Assembly: GCA_900109485.1 (NCBI GenBank)
Contig: FOAY01000004.1
Location: 186,001 to 250,000, forward strand
Length of the DNA: 64,000 nt
Reading direction: 5' to 3'
From: Kosakonia sacchari
Lineage (GTDB): Bacteria > Pseudomonadota > Gammaproteobacteria > Enterobacterales > Enterobacteriaceae
Position 1 is the first letter of the stretch. Each line of letters opens with the position of its first letter. Of this stretch, positions 27,936-36,526 are shown in pieces. A program made the translations under genes and the position numbers. The notes beneath the pieces are model-generated. The model searched no databases, was not told the origin of the DNA, and saw only the letters and a list, made by a program, of their open reading frames with translations.

Positions 27936-28692
27936 ACAGGAACATACCGCCAGAAACTTCCACGCGTTGCGCGTTCATCCAGCCCAGCTCATCGCTCAGC
28001 AGCGCCGCCATCGCATCGCCAATATCGTCCGGCAGGCCTACGCGCCCCAGTGCAGTTTGCGCAGCGAGATACTGATTAATCTGCTCGTTATCGCGCACCT
28101 GGCCGCCGCCAAAATCGGTTTCGATAGCGCCCGGCGCGATGATATTCACCGCGATTCCACGCGCGCCCAGCTCTTTCGCCTGATAACGGGTCAATACTTC
28201 CATCGCCCCTTTCATGGATGCGTACGCGGCATATCCTGGCTGGCAAAAACGCGCCAGGCCACTGGAAACATTAAGAATGCGACCGCCATTTTTCAGCAAC
28301 GGCAGCAGATTCTGCGTCAGGAAGAATGGCCCTTTAACGTGGATGTTCACCAGCTGGTCAAACTGTGCTTCGGTGGTATCGGCAAACGCCGCGTGAATGC
28401 CGATTCCGGCATTGTTCAATAAATAATCGAACGTCTCACGCTGCCAGACCTGCTTCAGCTGTTCATGGACTTCACGGGTAAAGGCAGAAAAACTCGAAAT
28501 ATCGCCGACGTTCAACTGCAATGCCACGGCTTTCACGCCTTTTTCTTCAATTTCGCGTACGACTTTCTGTGCTTCTTCGGCGTTGCTGTTGTAGGTCAGG
28601 ATAATGCCCGTCCCCTTCGCTGCCAGCTTCAGGGCCGCATTTTTACCCAGCCCACGGCTACCGCCGGTCACTAATGCAATAGGTTGTGTCAT
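27934..28692 (-). CDS. Short-chain dehydrogenase/reductase (SDR) oxidoreductase
   Basis: 252 residues from the ATG at 28692, which has GAGG 7 bases upstream; the longer frame is not conserved. Classical SDR: nucleotide-binding TGGSRGLG near residue 10, NNAGIG near 95, the catalytic Ser in ILNVSSGLA and Tyr-Lys in YAAYASMKGA, with IAPGAIETDF after. It probably uses NADPH. The substrate is unknown. The gene is divergent from the LysR gene rcdB with 118 bp between, so it may be controlled by that regulator. Confidence 0.88.
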   Translation of the reverse strand: MTQPIALVTGGSRGLGKNAALKLAAKGTGIILTYNSNAEEAQKVVREIEEKGVKAVALQLNVGDISSFSAFTREVHEQLKQVWQRETFDYLLNNAGIGIHAAFADTTEAQFDQLVNIHVKGPFFLTQNLLPLLKNGGRILNVSSGLARFCQPGYAAYASMKGAMEVLTRYQAKELGARGIAVNIIAPGAIETDFGGGQVRDNEQINQYLAAQTALGRVGLPDDIGDAMAALLSDELGWMNAQRVEVSGGMFL

Positions 28693-28810
28693 AAGAAACC
28701 TCGTTTTCGCTGATGTGGAGAGTGAGAAAAGCTTATTAGCTGACACAGAAACAATAAAGATGCTAAATTACGCTTCACTGTTTCACTCACGACAACAATA
28801 GAGTGTCGGT

Positions 28811-29710
28811 ATGGATAAAATTTACGCAATGCAACTGTTCATCCGCGTCGCGGAACTGGAGAGTTTTTCCCGGGCGGCGGATTCAATGGGATTGCCTAAA
28901 GGTAGCGTATCTCGCCAGATTCAGGCGCTGGAAACTCATCTCGGCACCCAGTTGTTGCACCGCACCACCCGCCGGGTACAGCTCACGCAGGACGGAATGG
29001 TCTATTACGAGCGAGCAAAAGATCTGCTGGCGAATATGGACGAGCTGGACGGCCTGTTTTTGCACGACCCTTCCAGCATCAGCGGGCGATTGCGCGTGGA
29101 TATGCCGGTCGGCGTGGCGAAGAATCTGGTGATCCCGCGCTTGCCCGCTTTCGTGCAACAGTATCCCGGTATTGAACTGGAGCTGAGCAGCAGCGATCGG
29201 CTGGTGGATATTATCCGCGAAGGTTTCGACTGCGTAGTACGCGTTGGCACGCTGAAAGATTCCGGCTTAATCGCCCGCCAGCTTGGTCGGTTATCGGTCA
29301 TTAATTGCGCCAGCCCCGATTATCTGGCGCGTTTCGGTTACCCGGAAAGCCTTGATGATCTGTCCTCTCATGCGCTGGTGCATTACGCGGTGAACCTTGG
29401 TACGCGTCCGCAAGGTTTTGAAGTCTGGCAGGATAAGCAGACGCGGTGGGTAAAAACCGGCGGCATTCTGACTGTCAACAGCACCGAAACCTATCAGGCC
29501 GCCTGCCTTGCCGGGCTGGGGATTATTCAGGTGCCGCGCGTCGGCGTGCGCGAAGCGCTGCGCGCCGGAAAGCTGGTGGAGATCCTGCCGCAATATCGCG
29601 CCGAGCCGATGCCGGTCTCGCTGATTTACCCGCACCGCCGCAATCTCTCCCGCCGCGTGCATCTGTTTATGGAGTGGCTGGTGACGGCGCTGAAGGATTA
29701 TGTCGATTAG
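28811..29710 (+). CDS. rcdB: LysR-type transcriptional regulator RcdB (YhjC)
   Basis: 299 residues, aligning with E. coli YhjC/RcdB from the start (MDKIYAMQLFIRVAELESFSRAADSM; SVSRQIQALETHLGTQLLHRTTRRVQLT) and in the same position before yhjD. It has an N-terminal HTH and a C-terminal effector domain (FDCVVRVGTLKDSGLIAR; LAGLGIIQVPRVGVREAL). In E. coli RcdB has been reported to act on csgD, the master regulator of curli and cellulose, which would fit its location beside the bcs region. The divergent SDR gene is a natural local target. Confidence 0.85.
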   Translation: MDKIYAMQLFIRVAELESFSRAADSMGLPKGSVSRQIQALETHLGTQLLHRTTRRVQLTQDGMVYYERAKDLLANMDELDGLFLHDPSSISGRLRVDMPVGVAKNLVIPRLPAFVQQYPGIELELSSSDRLVDIIREGFDCVVRVGTLKDSGLIARQLGRLSVINCASPDYLARFGYPESLDDLSSHALVHYAVNLGTRPQGFEVWQDKQTRWVKTGGILTVNSTETYQAACLAGLGIIQVPRVGVREALRAGKLVEILPQYRAEPMPVSLIYPHRRNLSRRVHLFMEWLVTALKDYVD

Positions 29711-29764
29711 CGCCAGGCTATAATTTCCGTTACAGACATATTCAGGAGAAGGAAAAAAGCGCTG

Positions 29765-30796
29765 ATGACGCCGGAAAACCATGAAAAACGCCCGACGCAA
29801 GATCTCGACTATGAACCCGTAAGGAAGATGACGGAACAGCCTGCCCAGCAGAAAAACGCCACGGAAGGAAAAGTCAGCAGCACGCTGGCGACCGTGACCG
29901 ACACGGCGCAAAAACTCCGGCGCCTTCCCGTCATCGCGCACCTGATCCGCGCTACAGAACGCTTTAATGATCGTATGGGAAACCAGTTTGGCGCGGCCAT
30001 CACCTACTTCTCTTTTCTGTCGATGATCCCGATTCTGATGGTCTCGTTTGCCGCCGCCGGGTTTGTGCTGGCCTCGCACCCGACGCTGTTGCAGGACATC
30101 TTCGACAAAATTGTGTTGAGCGTCAGCGATCCGACCATGGCGGCAATGCTGAAGAACACTATCAATATCGCCGTACAACAGCGCACCACGGTGGGGATTG
30201 TCGGGCTGGCCATCGCCCTCTACTCCGGCGTGAACTGGATGGGCAACCTGCGCGAGGCAATCCGCGCCCAGTCGCGCGATGTCTGGGAGCGCAATGCCCA
30301 GGACGCGGAGAAAATCTGGGTGAAATATTTCCGCGACTTTATTTCGCTGATTGGTCTGCTGATCGCCCTGATTGTTACGCTGTCGATCACCTCGATTGCC
30401 GGTTCGGCGCAGCAGATGATTATCTCGGCGCTCTATCTCGACAATATCGAGTGGCTCAAACCGGCCTGGCGGTTGATTGGCCTGGTGATCTCGATATTCG
30501 CCAACTATCTGCTCTTTTTCTGGATCTTTTGGCGCTTGCCGCGTCATCGCCCGCGCAAAAAAGCGCTGATCCGCGGCACCTTTATCGCCGCCATTGGTTT
30601 TGAGGTGATCAAAATCGTGATGACCTGGACGCTGCCATCGCTGGTGAAATCGCCCTCCGGCGCGGCGTTTGGTTCGGTACTCGGGCTGATGGCGTTCTTC
30701 TACTTTTTTGCTCGTCTGACGCTGTTTTGCGCCGCATGGATTGCCACCGCGCAATACAAAGGTGACCCGCGCATGCCGGATAAAACCCGCCACTAA
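29765..30796 (+). CDS. yhjD: Inner-membrane protein YhjD (YihY/RNase BN family)
   Basis: 343 residues, very close to E. coli YhjD. A hydrophilic N-terminal ~70 residues is followed by about six membrane helices (YFSFLSMIPILMVSFAAAGFVL; SLIGLLIALIVTLSITSIAG; LIGLVISIFANYLLFFWIFW; VLGLMAFFYFFARLTLFCAAW). The family includes YihY. In E. coli a point mutation in yhjD suppresses loss of the MsbA or Kdo-lipid A requirement, suggesting a role in lipid traffic. It is followed by a 273-bp gap before yhjE in which I see no gene. Confidence 0.95.
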   Translation: MTPENHEKRPTQDLDYEPVRKMTEQPAQQKNATEGKVSSTLATVTDTAQKLRRLPVIAHLIRATERFNDRMGNQFGAAITYFSFLSMIPILMVSFAAAGFVLASHPTLLQDIFDKIVLSVSDPTMAAMLKNTINIAVQQRTTVGIVGLAIALYSGVNWMGNLREAIRAQSRDVWERNAQDAEKIWVKYFRDFISLIGLLIALIVTLSITSIAGSAQQMIISALYLDNIEWLKPAWRLIGLVISIFANYLLFFWIFWRLPRHRPRKKALIRGTFIAAIGFEVIKIVMTWTLPSLVKSPSGAAFGSVLGLMAFFYFFARLTLFCAAWIATAQYKGDPRMPDKTRH

Positions 30797-31069
30797 ATTC
30801 GCGGTCGGGCTGAGTGAAAATGTAAAATATCAGCCCGATCTCGCTTTTCAGCATGAAAATCCAGGACGTAACTTTTATTTAACCAAAAACCAGTTTTATC
30901 CACTAATTTATAAAATGTGTGAAGCATTTCATGGAAGAGAAATCGCACGTGTGAAAATTATTCGCTTTTTGCGCATTTTTCACGCGATTTGCCGTTTTGT
31001 TACAGATTGAAATGTCGCTTTTGCTGTGGCTAATATGGCCGTTCGTTCGCGCAAAAATAAGAAAATTTT

Positions 31070-32386
31070 ATGCAAGCTACAGCTACCACTTTCGACAACG
31101 AGCAGGAAAACCCACCGGTAAACTCACGCAATAAAGTCGTCGTTGCTTCTCTGATCGGCACCGCCATCGAGTTCTTCGACTTCTACATTTACGCGACTGC
31201 TGCGGTCATTGTTTTCCCGCATATCTTCTTCCCGCAGGGCGACCCAACGGCAGCCACGCTGCAATCGCTGGCGACCTTCGCCATCGCCTTTATCGCGCGT
31301 CCGATCGGCTCTGCGGTGTTCGGCCACTTCGGCGACCGCGTTGGCCGCAAAGTAACGCTGGTGGCGTCTCTGCTCACCATGGGCATCTCTACCGTGGTGA
31401 TCGGCCTGCTGCCGGGCTACGAAACGATCGGCGTAATGGCGCCGTTGCTGCTGGCGCTGGCTCGTTTTGGCCAGGGCCTGGGGCTTGGCGGCGAGTGGGG
31501 CGGCGCAGCGCTGCTGGCCACGGAAAACGCCCCGCCGCGCAAACGCGCGCTGTACGGTTCTTTCCCGCAGTTGGGCGCGCCAATCGGCTTCTTCTTCGCG
31601 AACGGCACATTCCTGCTGCTCTCCTGGCTGCTGACCGATGAACAGTTTATGAACTGGGGCTGGCGCGTACCGTTTATCTTCTCTGCGGTACTGGTGCTGA
31701 TCGGCCTGTATGTGCGCGTTTCACTGCATGAAACGCCGGTGTTCGCCAAAGTCGCGGCAGCGAAAAAACAGGTGAAAATTCCGCTGGGTACGCTGCTGAC
31801 CAAACACGTCCGCGTGACGGTGCTGGGTACTTTTATCATGCTGGCAACCTACACACTGTTCTACATCATGACGGTCTATTCAATGACGTTCAGCACCTCG
31901 CCGCAGGGGCTTGGCATGCCGCGCAATGAAGTGCTGTGGATGTTGATGATGGCAGTGATTGGTTTCGGCGTGATGGTGCCGGTGGCGGGCCTGCTGGCCG
32001 ATGCGTTTGGCCGTCGCAAAAGCATGGTTATCATCACCACGCTTATCATTCTGTTCGCGCTGTTTGTCTTCCCGCCGCTGCTGGGTTCCGGTAACCCGGT
32101 GCTGGTGATGACTTACCTGCTGATTGGCTTAAGCCTGATGGGGCTGACTTTCGGCCCGATGGGCGCACTGCTGCCGGAACTGTTCCCGACGGAAGTGCGT
32201 TACACCGGTGCGTCATTCTCCTATAACGTGTCGTCCATTCTCGGCGCGTCCGTGGCACCGTATATCGCCACCTGGTTGCAGGCGAATTACGGCCTGATGT
32301 ATGTCGGGTTCTACCTGGCGGCCATGGCGGGGTTAACGCTGATTGCGCTGCTGCTGACCCACGAAACCAAACACCAGTCGCTGTAA
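31070..32386 (+). CDS. yhjE: Major facilitator superfamily transporter YhjE (MHS family)
   Basis: 438 residues with 12 predicted membrane spans of the metabolite:H+ symporter family (relatives: ProP, ShiA, KgtP). Signatures: IGTAIEFFDFYIYATAA in the first helix, the cytoplasmic loop FGHFGDRVGRKVTLV (the D-R-x-G-R-R/K motif A), GLGLGGEWGGAALLATENAP, and its second-half counterpart LLADAFGRRKSMV. The substrate is not established. A perfect 11-bp inverted repeat lies just after the stop. Confidence 0.93.
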   Translation: MQATATTFDNEQENPPVNSRNKVVVASLIGTAIEFFDFYIYATAAVIVFPHIFFPQGDPTAATLQSLATFAIAFIARPIGSAVFGHFGDRVGRKVTLVASLLTMGISTVVIGLLPGYETIGVMAPLLLALARFGQGLGLGGEWGGAALLATENAPPRKRALYGSFPQLGAPIGFFFANGTFLLLSWLLTDEQFMNWGWRVPFIFSAVLVLIGLYVRVSLHETPVFAKVAAAKKQVKIPLGTLLTKHVRVTVLGTFIMLATYTLFYIMTVYSMTFSTSPQGLGMPRNEVLWMLMMAVIGFGVMVPVAGLLADAFGRRKSMVIITTLIILFALFVFPPLLGSGNPVLVMTYLLIGLSLMGLTFGPMGALLPELFPTEVRYTGASFSYNVSSILGASVAPYIATWLQANYGLMYVGFYLAAMAGLTLIALLLTHETKHQSL

Positions 32387-32392
32387 TCCTTT

Positions 32393-32417
32393 CCCCTCTC
32401 GCCACCGGCGAGAGGGG
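32393..32417. terminator. Hairpin between yhjE and yhjG
   Basis: CCCCTCTCGCC-ACC-GGCGAGAGGGG perfect 11-bp stem, 3-nt loop, between convergent genes. No T tract. It shares the CCCTCTC core with hairpins at 36493 and 56076. Confidence 0.6.
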
Positions 32418-32423
32418 CACTTC

Positions 32424-34478
32424 TTAGTGTTTCATCTGCGTCAAAATCTTCTGACACTGATCCTGCTCCCCTTCTGAGGGCGAGATCAGCGCCAGCAACG
32501 CTGCCGCTGGCGTCACTAATGTCGCCAGCGCCGCCGCTACTGCGCCGCGCGCAATCAGCGGCCCGGCTTTAACCCCGGCCTGCGGGTTTTTGAAGCTGCC
32601 ACGCACATACAGCGGTGAGCGCAGCGTCACGATGCGAATGCCTTTACTCTCCGGATCGATGGTTAAATCCAGTTGCTCAGAGGCAAAGCTGGCCGTGCCG
32701 GTGACATTAATCAGCGCATTTTCGGTGTCGAAAGCGAAGATTTGCGGGCGCGCCACACCGTTCGTTAGATCCAGATTAGCCGCCGCGCAGTTGACCCGCA
32801 CTTCGTTATCGCCAAATAGCTGGCCGATAACATAGTTGCCCACGTTCAGGCCGAGGATCTCCATCAAATTTCGGCTCACCAGCCCATCGTTCATCAGCAG
32901 CTTGAGATTGCCGTTACTGGTTCCGAGCAGCGCGGCGACCGAGTTCCCCACGCCACGGATGTCTGCATCGCCGTTCATTTCGCCGAGTGTTTTTTGCATC
33001 AGTTCGACGTTCGGCATCAGTTGTTTCAGCTTCAGCCGCCGCGCCTGGATCTCTGCGCGGCCCTGCATCGGTTTTTTATCCCCTTCAAGATGGAGGTTCG
33101 ATGAGATGATGCCGCCCGCAAGGCCAAATTTCAGCGGTTGCAGGCGCAGGTCGGCATTGTTGAGGATGATGTGCGTGGAGAGGTCGCTGAGGGGCAAGGT
33201 TGAACCATGCTCGATACGGCGGCCTTTAAAGCGAACATCGGCATCCATCACATCCCATTTATCGGTTTCAAAGCGATCGTACGGCAGCACTTTGTCTGCT
33301 GGTTGCACCGCTTTTTCCCCTTTTTGCAGCTCACTGCGTCCGGAGTGCTGCGCCCCTTTGCCGGAATCAACACCAATGAGCGGCCCCAAATCCGCCAGCC
33401 GCAACTGGCGCGACTCGACATCGCCTTCCAGTTTCGGGCGCGGTTTACCGGTGGTGTACTTGAGCGAGCCGTGAATATCGCTGTCGCCGATATGGCCGTT
33501 GAAATCGCGGTAATCAAAGGTCGAGCCTTTTTCATTGCCTGGCTTCGCCACCAGATGACCGTCGGTCTCAAACGGCGGCGTATCCGGCAACAGCACGCCG
33601 GTTAAGTCATACAGATCGCCCAGCGAATCGCCGCCGAACTTCAGTTGCAGATCGACGCCGCCGATGTTCAGCGGATCGCTGACCGTCCCAACAAACGCGA
33701 CGCGGGTATTGCCGGAGCGAAAATCCGCCTGCACCGGGAAAGGTGTTCCTTCGCTGCGCAGCGCCAGCATGCCGCCGATTTTTCCCGTCCCGGAAAACGG
33801 CTGCCCGTTGTAGCGCCCTTTTGCCGCCAGGCCAAAAACATAATCGCCCGCCTTCGCTGTGCTATCGTTTTTGCCGGTCACTTCGCTAAATGGCAGCGGC
33901 TTACCGAGCGGATCGACGAGGATCTCGATATCGGCGCGCGTCACCGCATCATCAATGGCAATACGTCCGCGATCGAAGAGAATGTTATCAAGGCGAAATG
34001 ACCACGAAGAGGGCTGCGCATTCGCCTCTTTGTTGGTGTCGCTGGCGAGGGTGAACGTCCAGTTATTGAGTTTTTCTGAGCGGCGAATAAGGCGGGCATC
34101 CGGCTGTTGCAGTTTGATCCACGGCAGATAGACCGTTTTGCTGAGCAGTGCCAGCGGCGCAAGCGTGGCTTCTACACGCGGCAGATGCACCATGGCCACT
34201 TCATCAATGCCCGGCGGATTGCCCAGCATAATATCGTCCGCATGAACATGCGGCCACGGCACCCAACTGCGCCAGCCGGTCTCCTCTTTTTGCCGCTCCC
34301 AGACCACGCCCAAATCGCCACGAATGGCAAACGGACGATTCAGTTCGGCGGAGACTTTTTCATTGATGGTGGGTTTCAGGCGGTTCCAGTCGAAGGTGGC
34401 GATGATAACGACGGCAACCACAATCAGTAACAGTACGGTGGCTATAACAGCGGTGATCGCTTTACGCGTTTTTGTCAT
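32424..34478 (-). CDS. yhjG: AsmA-family protein YhjG
   Basis: 684 residues. An N-terminal membrane anchor (ITAVIATVLLLIVVAVVIIATFDWNRLKPTINEKVSAELNRPF) is the typical AsmA start, followed by a long beta-rich periplasmic part and the C-terminal AsmA region (DGLVSRNLMEILGLNVGNYVIGQLFGDNEVRVNCAAANLDLTNGVA; PESKGIRIVTLRSPLYVRGSFKNPQAGV). AsmA-like proteins form bridge-like grooves thought to carry phospholipids to the outer membrane. Length and neighbours match E. coli YhjG. Confidence 0.94.
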   Translation of the reverse strand: MTKTRKAITAVIATVLLLIVVAVVIIATFDWNRLKPTINEKVSAELNRPFAIRGDLGVVWERQKEETGWRSWVPWPHVHADDIMLGNPPGIDEVAMVHLPRVEATLAPLALLSKTVYLPWIKLQQPDARLIRRSEKLNNWTFTLASDTNKEANAQPSSWSFRLDNILFDRGRIAIDDAVTRADIEILVDPLGKPLPFSEVTGKNDSTAKAGDYVFGLAAKGRYNGQPFSGTGKIGGMLALRSEGTPFPVQADFRSGNTRVAFVGTVSDPLNIGGVDLQLKFGGDSLGDLYDLTGVLLPDTPPFETDGHLVAKPGNEKGSTFDYRDFNGHIGDSDIHGSLKYTTGKPRPKLEGDVESRQLRLADLGPLIGVDSGKGAQHSGRSELQKGEKAVQPADKVLPYDRFETDKWDVMDADVRFKGRRIEHGSTLPLSDLSTHIILNNADLRLQPLKFGLAGGIISSNLHLEGDKKPMQGRAEIQARRLKLKQLMPNVELMQKTLGEMNGDADIRGVGNSVAALLGTSNGNLKLLMNDGLVSRNLMEILGLNVGNYVIGQLFGDNEVRVNCAAANLDLTNGVARPQIFAFDTENALINVTGTASFASEQLDLTIDPESKGIRIVTLRSPLYVRGSFKNPQAGVKAGPLIARGAVAAALATLVTPAAALLALISPSEGEQDQCQKILTQMKH

Positions 34479-34543
34479 TGTTTCCCTTTCCTCTTAAGCC
34501 TTACCTCTCATAAAGATAGTTTAGGCTCACTGAAAGGGCGGAA

Positions 34544-35314
34544 TTACAAATCGAGTATCACATGTTCAAGTCGGGCCAGAGGAACCGGACGCGACAGAAA
34601 ATAGCCCTGCGCCGCAAAGGCCGGAGACGCCTGCACATCGCGCCACTCTTCGAGGGTTTCAACCCCTTCAACGATAACGCCCTGACAGTAGCGGTTCATC
34701 AACTGCAACAGCATGGTGAACAGGTTCTGCCCTTCCGGGGTTTTACGCAGCATGATAAACAGGTCGCGCGCCACTTTGATGTAGTCGTAACGCACTTCGC
34801 TCAGCGCCGAGAAGTTCGCCATCCCGGTGCCGAAATCATCCAGCCACAGCGGGCCAATTTCGCTGATCGAAGCAAAGGTGGAATCCTGCGGTAAACGAAT
34901 GTGCTCCACCAGTTCAAAGCGGATCCACGGCAGCGACTCGACCAGCGCCATCAGTTGCGTATTCTCGCGCATCGCCAGCAGCGTCGGGCCATCGACATTG
35001 ACTGAAGCCAGCACATCGTTATCAGCGAAGAAAGTCCGCTGTTCTGCCAGCAATTCAACCTGCTCATGTACCACTTCCACGCGCAGGCGCACGGGGATTT
35101 GGCTGAAATAACGATCGGGGGCAATTCGCTGATCCGGCTGTGACGGATGCGTCACAATGGTCAATACTTCAACAGCCATCAGACGACCATCGGTTTTATA
35201 GATGGGTTGATAAGTATAAGCACGTTCGCATTGCAGCCAATAACGACGCTCCTCAAGGCTTTCAATGCTTGCTTCAGGAGTGTTTAGTCGCTGGGTGACC
35301 TGCTTTAACTTCAT
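34544..35314 (-). CDS. pdeH: Cyclic-di-GMP phosphodiesterase PdeH (YhjH)
   Basis: 256 residues from the ATG at 35314, matching E. coli PdeH (255 aa); the longer frame to 35350 is not conserved. It is a stand-alone EAL domain. The EAL signature is E-V-L here (RLMAVEVLTIV), with the downstream ELVEHIRLP, metal-site DDFGTGMANFSAL and VIVEGVETLEEW all present, so the enzyme should be active. PdeH keeps cyclic-di-GMP low in motile cells and so opposes cellulose synthesis and the YcgR flagellar brake. A near-consensus FliA promoter directly upstream puts it in the flagellar regulon, as in E. coli. Confidence 0.95.
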   Translation of the reverse strand: MKLKQVTQRLNTPEASIESLEERRYWLQCERAYTYQPIYKTDGRLMAVEVLTIVTHPSQPDQRIAPDRYFSQIPVRLRVEVVHEQVELLAEQRTFFADNDVLASVNVDGPTLLAMRENTQLMALVESLPWIRFELVEHIRLPQDSTFASISEIGPLWLDDFGTGMANFSALSEVRYDYIKVARDLFIMLRKTPEGQNLFTMLLQLMNRYCQGVIVEGVETLEEWRDVQASPAFAAQGYFLSRPVPLARLEHVILDL

Positions 35315-35362
35315 GTCTGGTGTCCTGTCGATGGGGATGAGCTGGAACAACTCGTCAATGGG

Positions 35363-35389
35363 TTATCGGCGCTACGACTAAGAACTTTA
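35363..35389 (-). promoter_or_regulatory. Sigma-28 (FliA) promoter of pdeH
   Basis: On the minus strand TAAAGTTC (35389-35382), an 11-bp spacer and GCCGATAA (35370-35363). This matches the class 3 flagellar consensus TAAAGTTT-N11-GCCGATAA in 15 of 16 positions. The predicted start is about 42 nt before the pdeH ATG. Confidence 0.92.
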
Positions 35390-35464
35390 TGTCCTGCTTT
35401 TCGGCAAAATTAAAAACCAGAATGCAGGAATCTGCGCAGAACAGGGTTTAGCTCAAAAAAATAC

Positions 35465-35479
35465 TGGAACGTTGTTTTA
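35465..35479. promoter_or_regulatory. Candidate KdgR operator upstream of kdgK
   Basis: TGGAACGTTGTTTTA matches the remembered KdgR core TGAAACATTGTTTCA at 12 of 15 positions. It lies about 70 bp before the kdgK start and just ahead of a possible -35 (TTGACC, 35486-35491). Confidence 0.5.
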
Positions 35480-35546
35480 ATATGATTGACCGCGCTTCAC
35501 GCAAAACGCACACTACCGTTAATTTATCTGATCCAGGTTCACGACT

Positions 35547-36482
35547 ATGTCCAGGAAAATTGCCGTCATCGGCGAATGCATGATCGAATTGTCACAAAAA
35601 GGCGCAGAAGTTAATCGTGGCTTTGGTGGCGATACCCTTAACACCTCCGTTTATATCGCCCGCCAGGTCAATCCGTCAGCGCTTTCTGTGCACTACGTTA
35701 CCGCACTTGGCACCGACAATTTCAGCCAGCAGATGCTCGACGCCTGGCAGAGCGAAGATGTCGATACCCGTCTGACGCAGCGCATGGAAAACCGCCTGCC
35801 GGGCCTGTATTACATCGAAACCGACAGCACCGGCGAGCGCACGTTCTATTACTGGCGCAACGAAGCGGCGGCGAAATTCTGGCTGGAGAGCGAGCAGTCT
35901 GCGGCAATCTGCGAAGAACTGGCGTCATTCGACTATCTCTACCTGAGCGGTATCAGCCTGGCAATTTTAAGCCCGGCCAGCCGCAACAAGCTGCTGTCGC
36001 TGCTGCAAACCTGCCGTGCTAACGGCGGCAAAGTCATCTTTGATAACAACTACCGTCCGCGCCTGTGGGCCAGCAAAGAAGAGACGCGCCTGGTGTATCA
36101 GCAAATGCTGGCCTGCACCGACATCGCGTTCCTGACGCTGGACGATGAAGATCTGCTGTGGGGCGAAAAACCGGTCGAAGAGGTTATCGAACGCACGCAG
36201 CGCGCGGGCGTGAAAGAAGTGGTGATTAAGCGCGGCGCAGACTCTTGCCTGGTGGCGATTGCCGGTGAAGCGCGGGTAGAAGTGCCAGCCGTGAAACTGC
36301 CGAAAGAGAAAGTGATCGATACCACAGCGGCGGGCGACTCCTTCAGTGCGGGCTACCTGGCCGTACGTCTGACCGGCGGCGATGCCACGGCAGCGGCAAA
36401 ACGTGGTCACTTAACGGCCAGTACGGTCATTCAGTATCGCGGGGCGATTATTCCGCGCGAAGCAATGCCTGAGTCAGAGTAA
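35547..36482 (+). CDS. kdgK: 2-dehydro-3-deoxygluconokinase
   Basis: 311 residues of the PfkB sugar-kinase family, close to E. coli KdgK (309). It phosphorylates 2-keto-3-deoxygluconate to KDPG for the lower Entner-Doudoroff pathway in hexuronate and pectin breakdown. Visible: N-terminal GECMIELS and GFGGDTLNTSVYIAR, VIFDNNYRPRLW, and the C-terminal PfkB signature DTTAAGDSFSAGYLA with the catalytic Asp. A single gene between pdeH (divergent) and yhjJ (convergent), as in E. coli; a KdgR-like site lies upstream. Confidence 0.96.
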   Translation: MSRKIAVIGECMIELSQKGAEVNRGFGGDTLNTSVYIARQVNPSALSVHYVTALGTDNFSQQMLDAWQSEDVDTRLTQRMENRLPGLYYIETDSTGERTFYYWRNEAAAKFWLESEQSAAICEELASFDYLYLSGISLAILSPASRNKLLSLLQTCRANGGKVIFDNNYRPRLWASKEETRLVYQQMLACTDIAFLTLDDEDLLWGEKPVEEVIERTQRAGVKEVVIKRGADSCLVAIAGEARVEVPAVKLPKEKVIDTTAAGDSFSAGYLAVRLTGGDATAAAKRGHLTASTVIQYRGAIIPREAMPESE

Positions 36483-36492
36483 CGCTTTTGCC

Positions 36493-36520
36493 CCCTCTCA
36501 ACCTTGCGGAAGAGAGAGGG
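36493..36520. terminator. Hairpin between kdgK and yhjJ
   Basis: CCCTCTC / GAGAGGG 7-bp stem with a 14-nt loop between convergent genes. No T tract. Confidence 0.5.
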
Positions 36521-36526
36521 CAAACA

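Noticed and set aside
29291..30793. 500-codon minus-strand frame opposite rcdB/yhjD
   Set aside because: The plus strand encodes well-conserved YhjD and the end of RcdB; the antisense frame is low-complexity (R, H, Q, D rich) as expected for a shadow in GC-rich DNA.
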